Both the position numbers and the translations under genes were made by a program. From Bacteroidales bacterium UBA4333 (GTDB taxonomy: Bacteria > Bacteroidota > Bacteroidia > Bacteroidales > Paludibacteraceae): a DNA stretch of 14,643 nt. The stretch's first letter is position 1; the number at the start of each line of letters is the position of its first letter. The DNA lies in NCBI GenBank assembly GCA_002394335.1, contig DGTP01000017.1, forward strand, positions 58,405 through 73,047. Reading direction: 5' to 3'. The notes below the pieces were generated by a model, which saw only the letters and a list, made by a program, of their open reading frames with translations, was not told the DNA's origin and did no database searches. Shown in pieces: positions 6,278 to 14,028 of the stretch.

Positions 6278-7516
6278 ATGAGGATATATTTTCTTTTAGT
6301 TCGTATAGCTGCACTGTTCGGCAATCAGAAAGCAGCCAAGCTGGTGAAGGGACAGAAACAAGCCTGGCGGAAGATACACGAGTATGAGCAGACACACCCG
6401 GAGCGCAGGCTGGAAGGCTGCGTATGGATACATGCCGCTTCCGTTGGAGAGTTTGAGCAAGCAAGACCTGTCATCGAACGATTGCGCAAAGAGCAACCGT
6501 GGCGTCCAGTCCTCCTCACCTTCTTCTCGCCGTCCGGATATGAGCTCCGCAAAGACTATGACCAGGCGGATCTGGTCACATACCTGCCATTTGCTACCGG
6601 ACGGAATGCCAAGCGATGGATCGAGACCGTCCGCCCGAGCATGGCGATATTCGTCAAGTATGAGTTCTGGCCTGCGTACATACGCCACCTGCACAAGAAA
6701 CAGATACCGCTATACTCCATCTCGGCGGTCTTCAACGACAAGCAGTATTTCTTCCGCTGGTACGGCGTAAAGGGCAGACGGATGCTGAAGAAGTTCACCC
6801 GCCTGTTCGTACAAGACGAGCACTCCGCAGAACTGCTCGGAAAACGTGGTATCACGCAGGTGAGTGTCACCGGTGACACCCGCTTTGACCGTGTATCGGA
6901 AATAGCCGCCAATGCCCGCAAGATAGAACCCATCGAGCAGTTTGTACAGGGCGCCGCCCACGTGATAGTAGCCGGTAGTACCTGGCCGGAGGACGAGAAA
7001 CTTCTCCTACGGTATATCAACGACCATGCCGACGGCGGTTACGGCAACCAGACCAAACTCATACTTGTTCCCCACGAGATAGACGAGGCGCACATGCATC
7101 ATATCTTCCAGGCATGGCAGGGACGCTTTGTACGGCTCAGCACGGCGGACAAACAGAATGTCAGACACACCAACACCCTTGTGGTGGACCAGTTAGGCAA
7201 ACTCAGTTCGATCTACCAGTACGGCCATATCGCCTATATAGGCGGAGGTTTTGGCGAAGGCATCCATAACACCTTGGAGGCTGCCGTCTATGGACTGCCG
7301 GTGGTTTTCGGTCCTAACTATCAGGCTTTCCGCGAGGCGCACGGCCTGATCGCTGCCGGTGCCGCCAAATCCGTCCGCTCCTACGAAGAACTGGAGCAGG
7401 CAATCACCGAACTGGAATCCAATCGCGATGCCGCAGGCATGGCTGCCGCCAAATATGTAGCATCCCATGTAGGCGCCACCGCTAAAATCTATAACGCATT
7501 GTTTAACAACAAATAA
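6278..7516 (+). CDS. waaA: 3-deoxy-D-manno-octulosonic acid (Kdo) transferase
   Basis: WaaA (KdtA) adds Kdo from CMP-Kdo to lipid A precursor at the inner face of the cytoplasmic membrane. The 412-aa form starts at the ATG at 6278: the frame stays open to a TTG at 6245, but that lies in the promoter. Seen are an N-terminal hydrophobic segment (MRIYFLLVRIAALFG), the GT30 motif IHAASVGEFEQ with the catalytic Glu at 58, VTGDTRFDR (198-205), GSTWPEDE (233-240), PHE (265-267), and the C-terminal donor-site block IGGGFGEGIHNTLEAA (321-336). The length is typical. It is the first gene of the operon, 5 nt before hisS. Linkage of lipid A core synthesis with an aminoacyl-tRNA synthetase appears to be simple operon packing. 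Confidence 0.95.
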   Translation: MRIYFLLVRIAALFGNQKAAKLVKGQKQAWRKIHEYEQTHPERRLEGCVWIHAASVGEFEQARPVIERLRKEQPWRPVLLTFFSPSGYELRKDYDQADLVTYLPFATGRNAKRWIETVRPSMAIFVKYEFWPAYIRHLHKKQIPLYSISAVFNDKQYFFRWYGVKGRRMLKKFTRLFVQDEHSAELLGKRGITQVSVTGDTRFDRVSEIAANARKIEPIEQFVQGAAHVIVAGSTWPEDEKLLLRYINDHADGGYGNQTKLILVPHEIDEAHMHHIFQAWQGRFVRLSTADKQNVRHTNTLVVDQLGKLSSIYQYGHIAYIGGGFGEGIHNTLEAAVYGLPVVFGPNYQAFREAHGLIAAGAAKSVRSYEELEQAITELESNRDAAGMAAAKYVASHVGATAKIYNALFNNK

Positions 7517-7521
7517 TAATC

Positions 7522-8889
7522 ATGGCACAAAAACCCAGTATTCCAAAAGGCACGCGTGACTTCGGTCAGTTAGAGATGGCGCGCCGCAATTATATCTTCG
7601 ACACCATCCGGTCGGTTTTCAAACTCTACGGTTTCCAGCAGATAGAGACGCCGGCGATGGAGAATATCGGCACCCTTATGGGTAAGTATGGCGAGGAGGG
7701 CGACAAACTGCTCTTCCGCATCCAGAACAGCGGGGAGAAAGCTTCTCTTGCGCCGGAGAAGGGACTCCGATATGACCTCACCGTTCCTTTTGCCCGATAC
7801 GTGGTACAGCACCGCGAGGAGTTATCTTTCCCCTTCAAGCGCTTCCAGATCCAGCCTGTATGGCGTGCCGACCGCCCGCAGAAAGGCCGCTACCGCGAGT
7901 TCTACCAATGCGACGTGGACGTCATCGGTTCGGACAGCCTTATCGGCGAACTGGAGCTCATCCAGATCGTGGAGGAGGTTTATCGCCGGCTCGGTATCCG
8001 CGTCAGTCTGCATATCAACAACCGCAAGATTCTTGCCGGCATCGCTGAGGTGATCGGTGCGCCGGACAAGATGATGGATATCACGGTAGCGATCGACAAA
8101 CTGGACAAGATCGGCTTGGAGGCGGTCAACAGCGAACTCCGCGAACGCGGACTTTCCGACGATGCCGTCAACGCGCTCCAGCCCATATTGAAAGGCCAAG
8201 GCGACAAAGTACAAAGTGTCCGGGAGCAGCTTGCAGAACTGCGCACGTACCTCGCCTCCAGTGAGATTGGTCTCAAAGGTGTTGAGGAGATGGAAGAAAT
8301 CTTTAACCTGACAGACGCAGTCGGTCTTACAGCGGAGCGGTCCGACAGCGGAGCGGTCCGGCAGCGGAGCGGTCTGACGATAGAATTAGACCTCTGTCTG
8401 GCTCGCGGTCTGAACTACTACACCGGCGCCATCTTCGAGGTGAAAGCACTGGACGCGCAGATCGGTTCCATCACCGGTGGTGGTCGTTATGACAATCTGA
8501 CGGGTATCTTCGGTCTGCCCAACGTCTCAGGCGTAGGCATCTCTTTCGGAGCCGACCGTATATACGATGTCCTGACCGAACTGAACCTCTTCCCCGAAGC
8601 CTTGCAGTCATCTACCGAAATGCTCTTTGTCACCTTTGGCCAAAGCGAACTGCTCTACGCTCTCACATGGGCGAAGGCGCTGCGTAAGGCTGGTATAGCG
8701 GTAGAGGTCTATCCCGAACCTGCGAAGATGAAGAAACAGATGGGCTATGCCGATGCACGTCGGATTCCGTACGTAGCTATCGTGGGAGGCGACGAGATGG
8801 CGCAGTCGAAAGTGATGCTCAAAAACATGGCCACCGGCGAACAGCAACTCATTGCCTTAGACGAAATGGTTAAATGTCTAAATAAATGA
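7522..8889 (+). CDS. hisS: Histidyl-tRNA synthetase
   Basis: This class II synthetase of 455 aa charges tRNA-His. Motif 1 region: KGTRDFGQLEMARRNYIFDT (9-28). Motif 2: WRADRPQKGRYREFYQCDVD (114-133), with R115 and E126. The HisRS-specific HisA motif ARGLNYYTG (294-302) contains R295. Motif 3: GISFGADRIYDV (339-350), with R346. A C-terminal anticodon-binding domain (about 365-455) is present. Residues 271-286 are encoded by three tandem 16-bp repeats just before the HisA motif, and relatives normally have a short linker there. The last codons (MVKCLNK) lie in a heptamer array shared with the start of the next gene. The 5-nt gap to waaA and 4-nt gap to DUF1599 indicate one operon. Confidence 0.97.
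   Translation: MAQKPSIPKGTRDFGQLEMARRNYIFDTIRSVFKLYGFQQIETPAMENIGTLMGKYGEEGDKLLFRIQNSGEKASLAPEKGLRYDLTVPFARYVVQHREELSFPFKRFQIQPVWRADRPQKGRYREFYQCDVDVIGSDSLIGELELIQIVEEVYRRLGIRVSLHINNRKILAGIAEVIGAPDKMMDITVAIDKLDKIGLEAVNSELRERGLSDDAVNALQPILKGQGDKVQSVREQLAELRTYLASSEIGLKGVEEMEEIFNLTDAVGLTAERSDSGAVRQRSGLTIELDLCLARGLNYYTGAIFEVKALDAQIGSITGGGRYDNLTGIFGLPNVSGVGISFGADRIYDVLTELNLFPEALQSSTEMLFVTFGQSELLYALTWAKALRKAGIAVEVYPEPAKMKKQMGYADARRIPYVAIVGGDEMAQSKVMLKNMATGEQQLIALDEMVKCLNK
8330..8377 (+). repeat. Three tandem 16-bp repeats inside hisS
   Basis: The unit is CAGCGGAGCGGTC followed by CGA, CGG or TGA at 8330-8345, 8346-8361 and 8362-8377. Sixteen is not a multiple of three, so each copy is read in a different frame (AERSD, SGAVR, QRSGL), yet three copies make 48 bp and keep the hisS frame. 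The insert codes for a hydrophilic loop immediately before the catalytic HisA motif. Confidence 0.9.
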
Positions 8890-8920
8890 ACAAATGGTAA
8901 ATGACCAAATGGTAAATACA
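8864..8920 (+). repeat. AAATGGT heptamer array across the hisS/DUF1599 junction
   Basis: Exact AAATGGT occurs at 8864, 8892 and 8907, interspersed with variants AAATGTC, AAATGAA, AAATGAC and AAATACA. The array forms both the 3' end of hisS and the 5' end of the next gene, including its candidate start codons. The same heptamer recurs at 14050-14094, and a one-base variant (AAATCGT) at 12234-12289. Confidence 0.7.
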
Positions 8921-9445
8921 GAACGCCAGTTCGACACGGTGACCGCCAAGTGCCGTAAGATCTTCATTGACAAGATGTCCGACTATGGTCCTTCGTGGCG
9001 GATATTCCGTCTCCACGGCATCACCGACCAGCTCTATATCAAAGTCTGTAACATCCGGCAGCGCCAGGAGACGGGAGTCAGTCTCGTAGGGGATGAGATA
9101 GAGAGCAACCTGCGCGCCATCGTCAACTACGGCGTGATGGCTATCATCCAGGACCGCAAAGGCTATGCCGATGCCATCGACATGAGCACCGAAGAAGCCA
9201 CCAAGTTATACGACGAGGTCATCCACGAAGCCAAGGAACTGATGCTCCTCAAGAACCACGACTACGGCGAGGCGTGGAGGGAGATGTCCAAAGAGGGCAT
9301 TGTGGACATGATTCTGGCTAAGATCATCCGTATCAAAACCATCCTCTCCCACGACGGCAAGACGATTGCCTCCGAGGGCGTGGAGGGCAACTATTTCGAT
9401 ATCATCAATTACGCCATTTTTGACCTGATTCATTATGAGAACTAA
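8894..9445 (+). CDS. DUF1599 (nucleotide modification associated domain 1) protein
   Basis: This 183-aa soluble protein is built from two copies of the DUF1599 domain. Copy 1 (about 18-86) carries KMSDYGPSWR and NLRAIVNYGVMAI. Copy 2 (about 111-181) carries KNHDYGEAWRE and NYFDIINYAIFDLI. The conserved DYG.xWR and acidic helices are the family signature, and the biochemical role is not established. The N-terminus is uncertain: ATG at 8894 gives MVNDQMVN, encoded by the heptamer array, while the second ATG at 8909 would remove only repeat-derived residues and fits better with the first conserved residue. In Bacteroidales this gene commonly sits next to the DoxX/BT_3928-like gene, as it does here with an 11-nt overlap. 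Confidence 0.9.
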   Translation: MVNDQMVNTERQFDTVTAKCRKIFIDKMSDYGPSWRIFRLHGITDQLYIKVCNIRQRQETGVSLVGDEIESNLRAIVNYGVMAIIQDRKGYADAIDMSTEEATKLYDEVIHEAKELMLLKNHDYGEAWREMSKEGIVDMILAKIIRIKTILSHDGKTIASEGVEGNYFDIINYAIFDLIHYEN

Positions 9446-10583
9446 TCATCTTTCAGCCAAAGGCGGTCTCACATCTTTCTGCGCTCACGGCAGCCGGTTG
9501 ATCATCGCAGCGGTATTCCTTTTCTCCGGGTTTGTCAAAGCCGTTGATCCCTTAGGAACCGTCTATAAGATAGAGGATTACCTCAAGGCCTTTGCTACCA
9601 TGTCCGGCGACTGGGTGATGTCGCTCCTGCCGCTGGCTACGACCGCGGCCGCATGCCTCATTCTGGTGGAGTGCGTCTTGGGAGTGCTGCTCCTTTTTGA
9701 CGTCCGCACCGGCTGGACCTCATGGCTTGCGCTCCTTTTCTATCTGGTGATGACCCCTCTCACCCTCTGGATCGCGCTCACCAACCCCGTGTCCGACTGC
9801 GGCTGTTTCGGCGATGCTGTCGTCCTCACCAACTGGCAGACCTTCTGGAAGAATATCGTTCTGCTGGCGCTCGTGATCACGCTCCTGTGCACCAAAAACA
9901 GGCTGCATACCCATTGGAGCCGGCGTGCCGAACTGAGTTTCCTCGCAGGAACGGTTATCGCCGTTCTGGCACTCATGGGATGGACACAGACGCATCTGCC
10001 GCTGATTGATTTCCGCCCATACAAGATCGGTAACAACATCCCCGAACTCATGGAAGGCGGCAAACCCGATGTCTATGACTACGTTTTCATCTATGAGAAA
10101 GACGGCGTACAGCAGGAGTTCACAGCCGACAGGACGCCCTCCAAAGAAGAAGGCTGGACTTATATCGACCGCAAGGACATCCTCGTGGAGAAAGGGGTGG
10201 AAGCTCCCATCCATGATTTCGAACTCACCCGTCTGGAGGACGGCGAGGATATAACGGACGACATCCTCTCTTCCGCCGAACCCGTGACTCTTATCGTCAT
10301 GTACGACATCCGCAAGAGCGACAAGGCTCTCACCCGCAAGATTCTGGATCTCGTTCGTGCCAATACCGGAAAGGTGTATATCCTTACCGGATCGGGCAGC
10401 GAGGACATCGAGGAATGGCTCTCCCAGCCATCTGTCACCCGGAGCGATATCCTCCCGCAGGTAGAACAAGCCGTCTGCACTGCCGACCCCGTGATGCTCA
10501 AGACCATTGTTCGCGCCAATCCGGGTGTCATGGTGGTACAAAACGGCATCATCACCGACAAGTACAACCTGCAGAACCGCTAA
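9435..10583 (+). CDS. DoxX/MauE-like inner membrane protein, BT_3928 family
   Basis: This 382-aa protein has an N-terminal membrane half and a soluble C-terminal half. Hydrophobic segments are at about 20-37, 62-88, 94-116, 139-152 and 167-183. The motif SDCGCFGDA (120-128), followed by LTNWQTFWKN, is typical of MauE/DoxX-type redox membrane proteins, and its Cys pair may pass electrons to a thioredoxin-like partner. The C-terminal region (about 255-382), ending in RANPGVMVVQNGIITDKY, resembles a thioredoxin-fold domain without a clear CxxC. It overlaps DUF1599 by 11 nt, implying translational coupling. In Bacteroides relatives tpiA follows. Here a broken AraC gene and surface genes follow instead. 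Confidence 0.88.
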   Translation: MRTNHLSAKGGLTSFCAHGSRLIIAAVFLFSGFVKAVDPLGTVYKIEDYLKAFATMSGDWVMSLLPLATTAAACLILVECVLGVLLLFDVRTGWTSWLALLFYLVMTPLTLWIALTNPVSDCGCFGDAVVLTNWQTFWKNIVLLALVITLLCTKNRLHTHWSRRAELSFLAGTVIAVLALMGWTQTHLPLIDFRPYKIGNNIPELMEGGKPDVYDYVFIYEKDGVQQEFTADRTPSKEEGWTYIDRKDILVEKGVEAPIHDFELTRLEDGEDITDDILSSAEPVTLIVMYDIRKSDKALTRKILDLVRANTGKVYILTGSGSEDIEEWLSQPSVTRSDILPQVEQAVCTADPVMLKTIVRANPGVMVVQNGIITDKYNLQNR

Positions 10584-10605
10584 CCGATATACCATATATC
10601 CTCTT

Positions 10606-10777
10606 TATTACACCTACCTGCGTGCGCTCACGCGCACCAAGCGCAATGTGGAGATGTGCGCGATTATCAGGTTCTACACAAACAGAAGGTCTGTTCGCCT
10701 CCGAACAGACCTTCTACCGCGTATTCAAGGAACTCACCGGCGAAACACCCCTCCAATACAGAAAATCCAATATCTGA
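10606..10777 (+). pseudogene. AraC-family regulator remnant (C-terminal HTH only, frameshifted)
   Basis: Two reading frames carry parts of one AraC-type HTH: YLRALTRTKRNVEMCAIIRF up to 10674, and ASEQTFYRVFKELTGETP from 10697 to the TGA at 10775-10777. Deleting 22 nt (10675-10696) joins them into one continuous HTH with the family's FxxxFKxxxGxTPxxYR signature. The 5' part of the gene (effector domain and first HTH) is absent, and the sequence abuts the DoxX stop. The inserted 22 nt contains a 13-nt inverted copy of the following codons. It is clearly dead as a regulator. Confidence 0.75.
10684..10715 (+). repeat. Perfect 13-bp inverted repeat within the AraC remnant
   Basis: AGAAGGTCTGTTC (10684-10696) and GAACAGACCTTCT (10703-10715) pair perfectly around a GCCTCC loop. 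The right arm is ancestral coding sequence (EQTF); the left arm is part of a 22-nt insertion. It could act as a U-less hairpin terminator for the operon ending at 10583, but no T-run follows. Confidence 0.85.
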
Positions 10778-10794
10778 CAGCTCCACCCTTCACT

Positions 10795-10861
10795 TTTGTA
10801 CGATTTGAGAGTAGATTTGTACGATTTGAGAATGCTTTTTCATAAAAAAGCAGTACCTTTG
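10795..10861 (+). promoter_or_regulatory. Surface-gene promoter/operator cassette, copy 1
   Basis: Two 21-bp direct repeats (10795-10815 and 10816-10836), each beginning TTTGTACGATTTGAGA, are followed by the dyad GCTTTTT-CATA-AAAAAGC (10834-10851) and the -7 box TACCTTTG (10854-10861). No TTTG occurs 19-20 nt upstream of the -7 box, so the tandem repeats may recruit an activator instead. The stretch is 66/67 identical to 14227-14293. The leader to the ATG at 10891 is only about 25 nt. Confidence 0.75.
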
Positions 10862-10890
10862 CAGGCGCATTTAGAAATTATCTCGCCCAC

Positions 10891-12207
10891 ATGGTACGTC
10901 GCATACATAGCATCCTCCTCCTTCTCGCACTCCTCATCGGCAGCGCAGGGATGAACTATGTGCAGGCAGCAACACATAGCGGTAACTGCGGTGCGAATGG
11001 AAATAATGTCATCTGGTCGTTGAATACATCTACCGGCGTGCTGACTATCAGCGGTAGCGGAGCGATGGAGGATTTTGTCTCATCCTCTGGTGCTCCTTGG
11101 TATCTTGACAGAATGTCTATTACCTCCGTCACTATCGCCAATGGTGTTACTACCATCGGGAATTATGCTTTTTATGCATGCGTGAAATTAAGCTCTGTTG
11201 CTATTCCAAGCAGTGTGACCTCTATTGGTAATTCTGGATTCTCTAGTTGTACTAAGCTGACTTCCGTGAATATTCCGAATAGTGTCACAAAAATAGGAAT
11301 ATACGCGTTTAATCATTGTTACTCTTTGATTTCTGTGACTATTCCTAATGGAGTAACATCGATTGGTGAGTTTACATTTAATGGCTGTTCCTCTTTGACC
11401 TCTATGACCATTCCAAATAGCGTCGCAAGTATCGGAGTTTCTGCCTTTAGAGATTGTTCCGCATTAACGGATTTCTACGCCTCATGGACAGGCGATGCTA
11501 TACCCATGGTGCCATCCAAGATTCATGCCTACGACGCTTCGCAGATAAAATTGCATATTCCTTGCGGCCATGCAGACGCCTATATTGCCAAAGAATGGAA
11601 TACTAAGTTCACCTTGTCCGATGTTGCTTCCGGTACTTGCGGCGACAATGTCCAATGGACCTTTGAATCCTGTAACGGTACCCTCACCATCAGCGGAACG
11701 GGAGCGATGGTGCATTATTGGGCTTATGAGGATATTCCGTGGTGGAATTATCGAGGCTCGATACAACGAATCGTAATCGAAGAAGGGGTTACCTCCATTG
11801 GAAACCATGCGTTTGTTCAATGTTCTAACCTTACCTCTGTTTCTCTACCTAATACGCTGACGGCGATCAGCTATTTGGCTTTCGGTCATTGCACGAGTCT
11901 TCCTTCGCTGACTATTCCTTCTTCGGTCACCTCGATGGCGGGGATGTTTATTCATAATACACCTTCTTTAACGGATGTCTATGTCTCATGGACAGGCGAT
12001 GCCGTGCCCGATATGCCGGCCGATCTCCATCCCTACGATGCATCCCCAAAACGGCTGCATATACCTTGCGGTCAGACGGCTGCTTACTCCGCCAAAGGGT
12101 GGAATAACAAATTTGTCTTTGAACAAGAAAATACCCATTATACCATCACCGTCGAATCCGATGACCCGACGATGGGAACAGTCGATGCAAGGAAAATTGA
12201 AGAATGA
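10891..12207 (+). CDS. Secreted BspA-like leucine-rich repeat protein ending in a half B-repeat
   Basis: This 438-aa protein has a signal peptide (cleavage after about residue 26, NYVQA/ATHSG) and two homologous modules. Module 1 (30-242) has CGANGNNVIWSLNTSTGVLT, about five LRR_5-type repeats of 23 aa (SVTIPNGVTSIGEFTFNGCSS type), and the cap ASWTGDAIP...LHIPCG. Module 2 (247-410) repeats the plan with about three LRRs and VSWTGDAVP...LHIPCG. Such BspA-like repeats mediate surface binding in oral and gut Bacteroidales. The C-terminus is odd: HYTITVESDDPTMGTVDA is the first half of an InlB-like B-repeat and is then cut off by RKIEE and a stop. No T9SS sorting domain is present. The LRR DNA at 11160-11460 is more AT-rich than its surroundings. 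Cassette copy 1 should drive it. Confidence 0.88.
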   Translation: MVRRIHSILLLLALLIGSAGMNYVQAATHSGNCGANGNNVIWSLNTSTGVLTISGSGAMEDFVSSSGAPWYLDRMSITSVTIANGVTTIGNYAFYACVKLSSVAIPSSVTSIGNSGFSSCTKLTSVNIPNSVTKIGIYAFNHCYSLISVTIPNGVTSIGEFTFNGCSSLTSMTIPNSVASIGVSAFRDCSALTDFYASWTGDAIPMVPSKIHAYDASQIKLHIPCGHADAYIAKEWNTKFTLSDVASGTCGDNVQWTFESCNGTLTISGTGAMVHYWAYEDIPWWNYRGSIQRIVIEEGVTSIGNHAFVQCSNLTSVSLPNTLTAISYLAFGHCTSLPSLTIPSSVTSMAGMFIHNTPSLTDVYVSWTGDAVPDMPADLHPYDASPKRLHIPCGQTAAYSAKGWNNKFVFEQENTHYTITVESDDPTMGTVDARKIEE

Positions 12208-13212
12208 AAATATGTACGAAGGACTCGTCTCGAAAATCGTCCTTACATTAAATCGTCAATAAATCGTACATCGTAAATCGTTAAATCGTAAATTAATATA
12301 GTATTAACAATTAAACACACCAATCAAAATGAGAAAAATGACATTTTTGCTGGCGTGCTGCCTGATGGCGGTAACAGCGTGGGCAACGAATCCCTTAGAG
12401 ACGGACTGCGGTGACAACGTACAGATCACCGCTACGCCGACCACCGGTTATCACTTTGTTAAGTGGCAAAAAGCCGGAGCTGATTTCGACGGCAACGACG
12501 CTAACCCGCTTACCATCACCAGCGTGGACGCGAGTGCTACCTATCGCGCTTTCTTCGCTATCAATGTGTACAACTACAAGTTTGTCAACTACGACGGTAC
12601 AACCGAACTGAAGGTCGGCACGATCAACCACGGCGAGACTCCTACATCGCCGGATGCGACACCCACCAAGCCATCGACGGCGCAGTATGACTACTCTTTC
12701 TCCGGCTGGTTACCGAACATAGGCGCCGTAACGGAAGACAACACGGTTTTTGTAGCGCAATTCACCGAGACTGTGCGTTCGTATGTCATCCAGTTCGTCA
12801 ACTACGATGGAACACCGCTTCAGTCCTCATCATGGGAGTTCGGTACCACGCCTGTTTATAGTGGCGAGACGCCCACGCGTGAGGAGATTGGCAAGACCTA
12901 TACCTTCATCGGTTGGGACGAGGATATTTCTGCTGTTACAGGTGAGAAGACCTATACGGCTGTCTTCAGCGGCGTTACCAATACCTATGCCATCACACCG
13001 CATGCAGGTGAAGGCGGTACCGTTTCCGGTGGTGGAGATGCTATCCAGTACGGTCAGTCTGTCACCATCACCGCTACCCCGAATGACTGCTACGAGTTCG
13101 TACGCTGGTCTGATGGCAACACCGAGGCTTCACGTACCTTCAATGTAACAGGTGCGCTGGATGTAACGGCTGAGTTCCGCAAGATCAAGTACACCATCAC
13201 CGTCGAATCCGA
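12142..13212 (+). repeat. 20-nt direct repeat pair at the two half-domain junctions
   Basis: ACCATCACCGTCGAATCCGA occurs identically at 12142-12161 and 13193-13212, near the 3' ends of the first and second surface ORFs. Both copies encode TITVESD and are followed by GTVDA at the point where the domain is cut. They could be recombination homology for exchange of gene segments. Confidence 0.85.
12234..12289 (+). repeat. AAATCGT heptamer array between the first two surface ORFs
   Basis: AAATCGT occurs at 12234, 12250, 12261, 12275 and 12283, with the variant ACATCGT at 12268. The 121-nt intergenic region has no TAnnTTTG box, so the second ORF is probably co-transcribed with the first. The copy at 12261 extends to AAATCGTACA, the reverse complement of TGTACGATTT in the promoter cassettes. 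Confidence 0.65.
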
Positions 13213-13252
13213 CAATACGGCACAAGGAACCGTAGATGCGGTTAAGTTGTAG
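12329..13252 (+). CDS. Secreted InlB B-repeat protein, both ends in half-domains
   Basis: This 307-aa protein has a signal peptide (MRKMTFLLACCLMAVTAWA/T). Directly after it comes the second half of a B-repeat, ETDCGDNVQITATPTTGYHFVKW (24-46), running to YRAFF (72-76). Two Flg_new/InlB B-repeats follow, YNYKFVNYDG...FVAQF (81-145) and YVIQFVNYDG...TAVF (152-213). Then comes one complete divergent B-repeat (218-283: GGTVSGGGDAIQYGQSVTIT...FVRWSDG...TAEF). It ends with a first half, KYTITVESDNTAQGTVDA, plus VKL. No T9SS domain is present, so surface delivery would depend on a partner or on fusion. The last 17 nt overlap the next ORF in another frame. Confidence 0.82.
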   Translation: MRKMTFLLACCLMAVTAWATNPLETDCGDNVQITATPTTGYHFVKWQKAGADFDGNDANPLTITSVDASATYRAFFAINVYNYKFVNYDGTTELKVGTINHGETPTSPDATPTKPSTAQYDYSFSGWLPNIGAVTEDNTVFVAQFTETVRSYVIQFVNYDGTPLQSSSWEFGTTPVYSGETPTREEIGKTYTFIGWDEDISAVTGEKTYTAVFSGVTNTYAITPHAGEGGTVSGGGDAIQYGQSVTITATPNDCYEFVRWSDGNTEASRTFNVTGALDVTAEFRKIKYTITVESDNTAQGTVDAVKL

Positions 13253-14027
13253 GACATATGGCATCCTTCTCGCGTTAAGCATAGTTCTCACTGGGCGCGC
13301 TGCGTCCATTGAGGCACTATGCGGATCGTGGTACGAGTTACGCGCCGTACCGATGGAAGACTGGCATTTTGACCATTGGAGCGACGGAGATACGTCTGCC
13401 GTGCGGCAGGTCGAAGTGCTTGGCGATGCGCATTACATTGCCTTCTTCGCACCCAACTGCGGGGACTATCCGGCCTTGCCTGTCGTCGCGCTCTACGACT
13501 GGCTGCTCATGCTCGATGTCAGGGCCATTCAGACGAAAGGCTATTTCTTCGGCGAAGAGAATGTTGCATGGTACCGCGTCCGTGGAGCACCGGATAAGAT
13601 AGACGAGGGCGTTTCAGCGGATGACGAGCGGATGGCGACGGGTTATTACCTCACCATCGATCAGTCGTTCCAAGGCACAGGCGATTACTATGCCGTTGTC
13701 GATGTAAGCGGCAGTCCGTCCGGCTTGCTGTGTACTGGGCTTATGCGTTCGGAATTGGTGCATTACACGAGTTCCGCTGCTCCGCCTGCACCTTTCCTCG
13801 AACCCACGATGGTACGACCGTCCGAACCCCAACGGCTCTTGCAACTCAACCCCGACCATCCGACTACCGTCACCGTTTATGACATAGCCGGACATCGCTT
13901 GCAGACTCTCTCCGCTGATGGTGTGGAGCGGATGAGTCTGCAAGCCGAGGGGGGCGCCGGATGCTATCTGGTTGTTGTCCAAAATGGCGATCAACGAACC
14001 GTATTACGATATGTCGTAATCAAATAG
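13236..14027 (+). CDS. T9SS-sorted surface protein starting in a half B-repeat
   Basis: This 263-aa ORF starts at ATG 13236 inside the end of the previous ORF (+1 frame). The start MRLSCRTYGILLALSIVLTG looks like a signal peptide. It is followed at once by the second half of a B-repeat, EALCGSWYELRAVPMEDWHF (26-45) to HWSDGDT and YIAFF. A middle domain (75-177: YPALPVVALYDWLLMLDVR...GYYLTIDQSFQGTGDYYAVV) is unassigned but looks like a Bacteroidales surface linker. Residues about 190-263 are a type IX secretion sorting domain (TVTVYDIAGHRLQTL...GCYLVVVQNGDQRTV), which directs export and anchoring through the outer membrane. No Shine-Dalgarno is seen, and translation may be coupled to the upstream stop. 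It could instead be the 3' part of one broken gene with the preceding ORFs. Confidence 0.75.
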   Translation: MRLSCRTYGILLALSIVLTGRAASIEALCGSWYELRAVPMEDWHFDHWSDGDTSAVRQVEVLGDAHYIAFFAPNCGDYPALPVVALYDWLLMLDVRAIQTKGYFFGEENVAWYRVRGAPDKIDEGVSADDERMATGYYLTIDQSFQGTGDYYAVVDVSGSPSGLLCTGLMRSELVHYTSSAAPPAPFLEPTMVRPSEPQRLLQLNPDHPTTVTVYDIAGHRLQTLSADGVERMSLQAEGGAGCYLVVVQNGDQRTVLRYVVIK

Positions 14028-14028
14028 C

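Noticed and set aside
9720..10595. 291-codon minus-strand frame opposite the DoxX gene
   Set aside because: The plus-strand frame has clear membrane segments and the DCGCFGD motif; the antisense frame has no recognizable content.
10684..10715. Intrinsic terminator of the waaA operon
   Set aside because: The stem is perfect, but no T-run follows and the right arm is explained as AraC coding sequence; kept as a repeat.
13230..13260. Programmed +1 frameshift joining the second and third surface ORFs
   Set aside because: A shift near TTG-TAG-G would fuse them, but it would bury a signal-peptide-like segment inside the domain, and the first junction (121 nt apart) cannot be explained this way.
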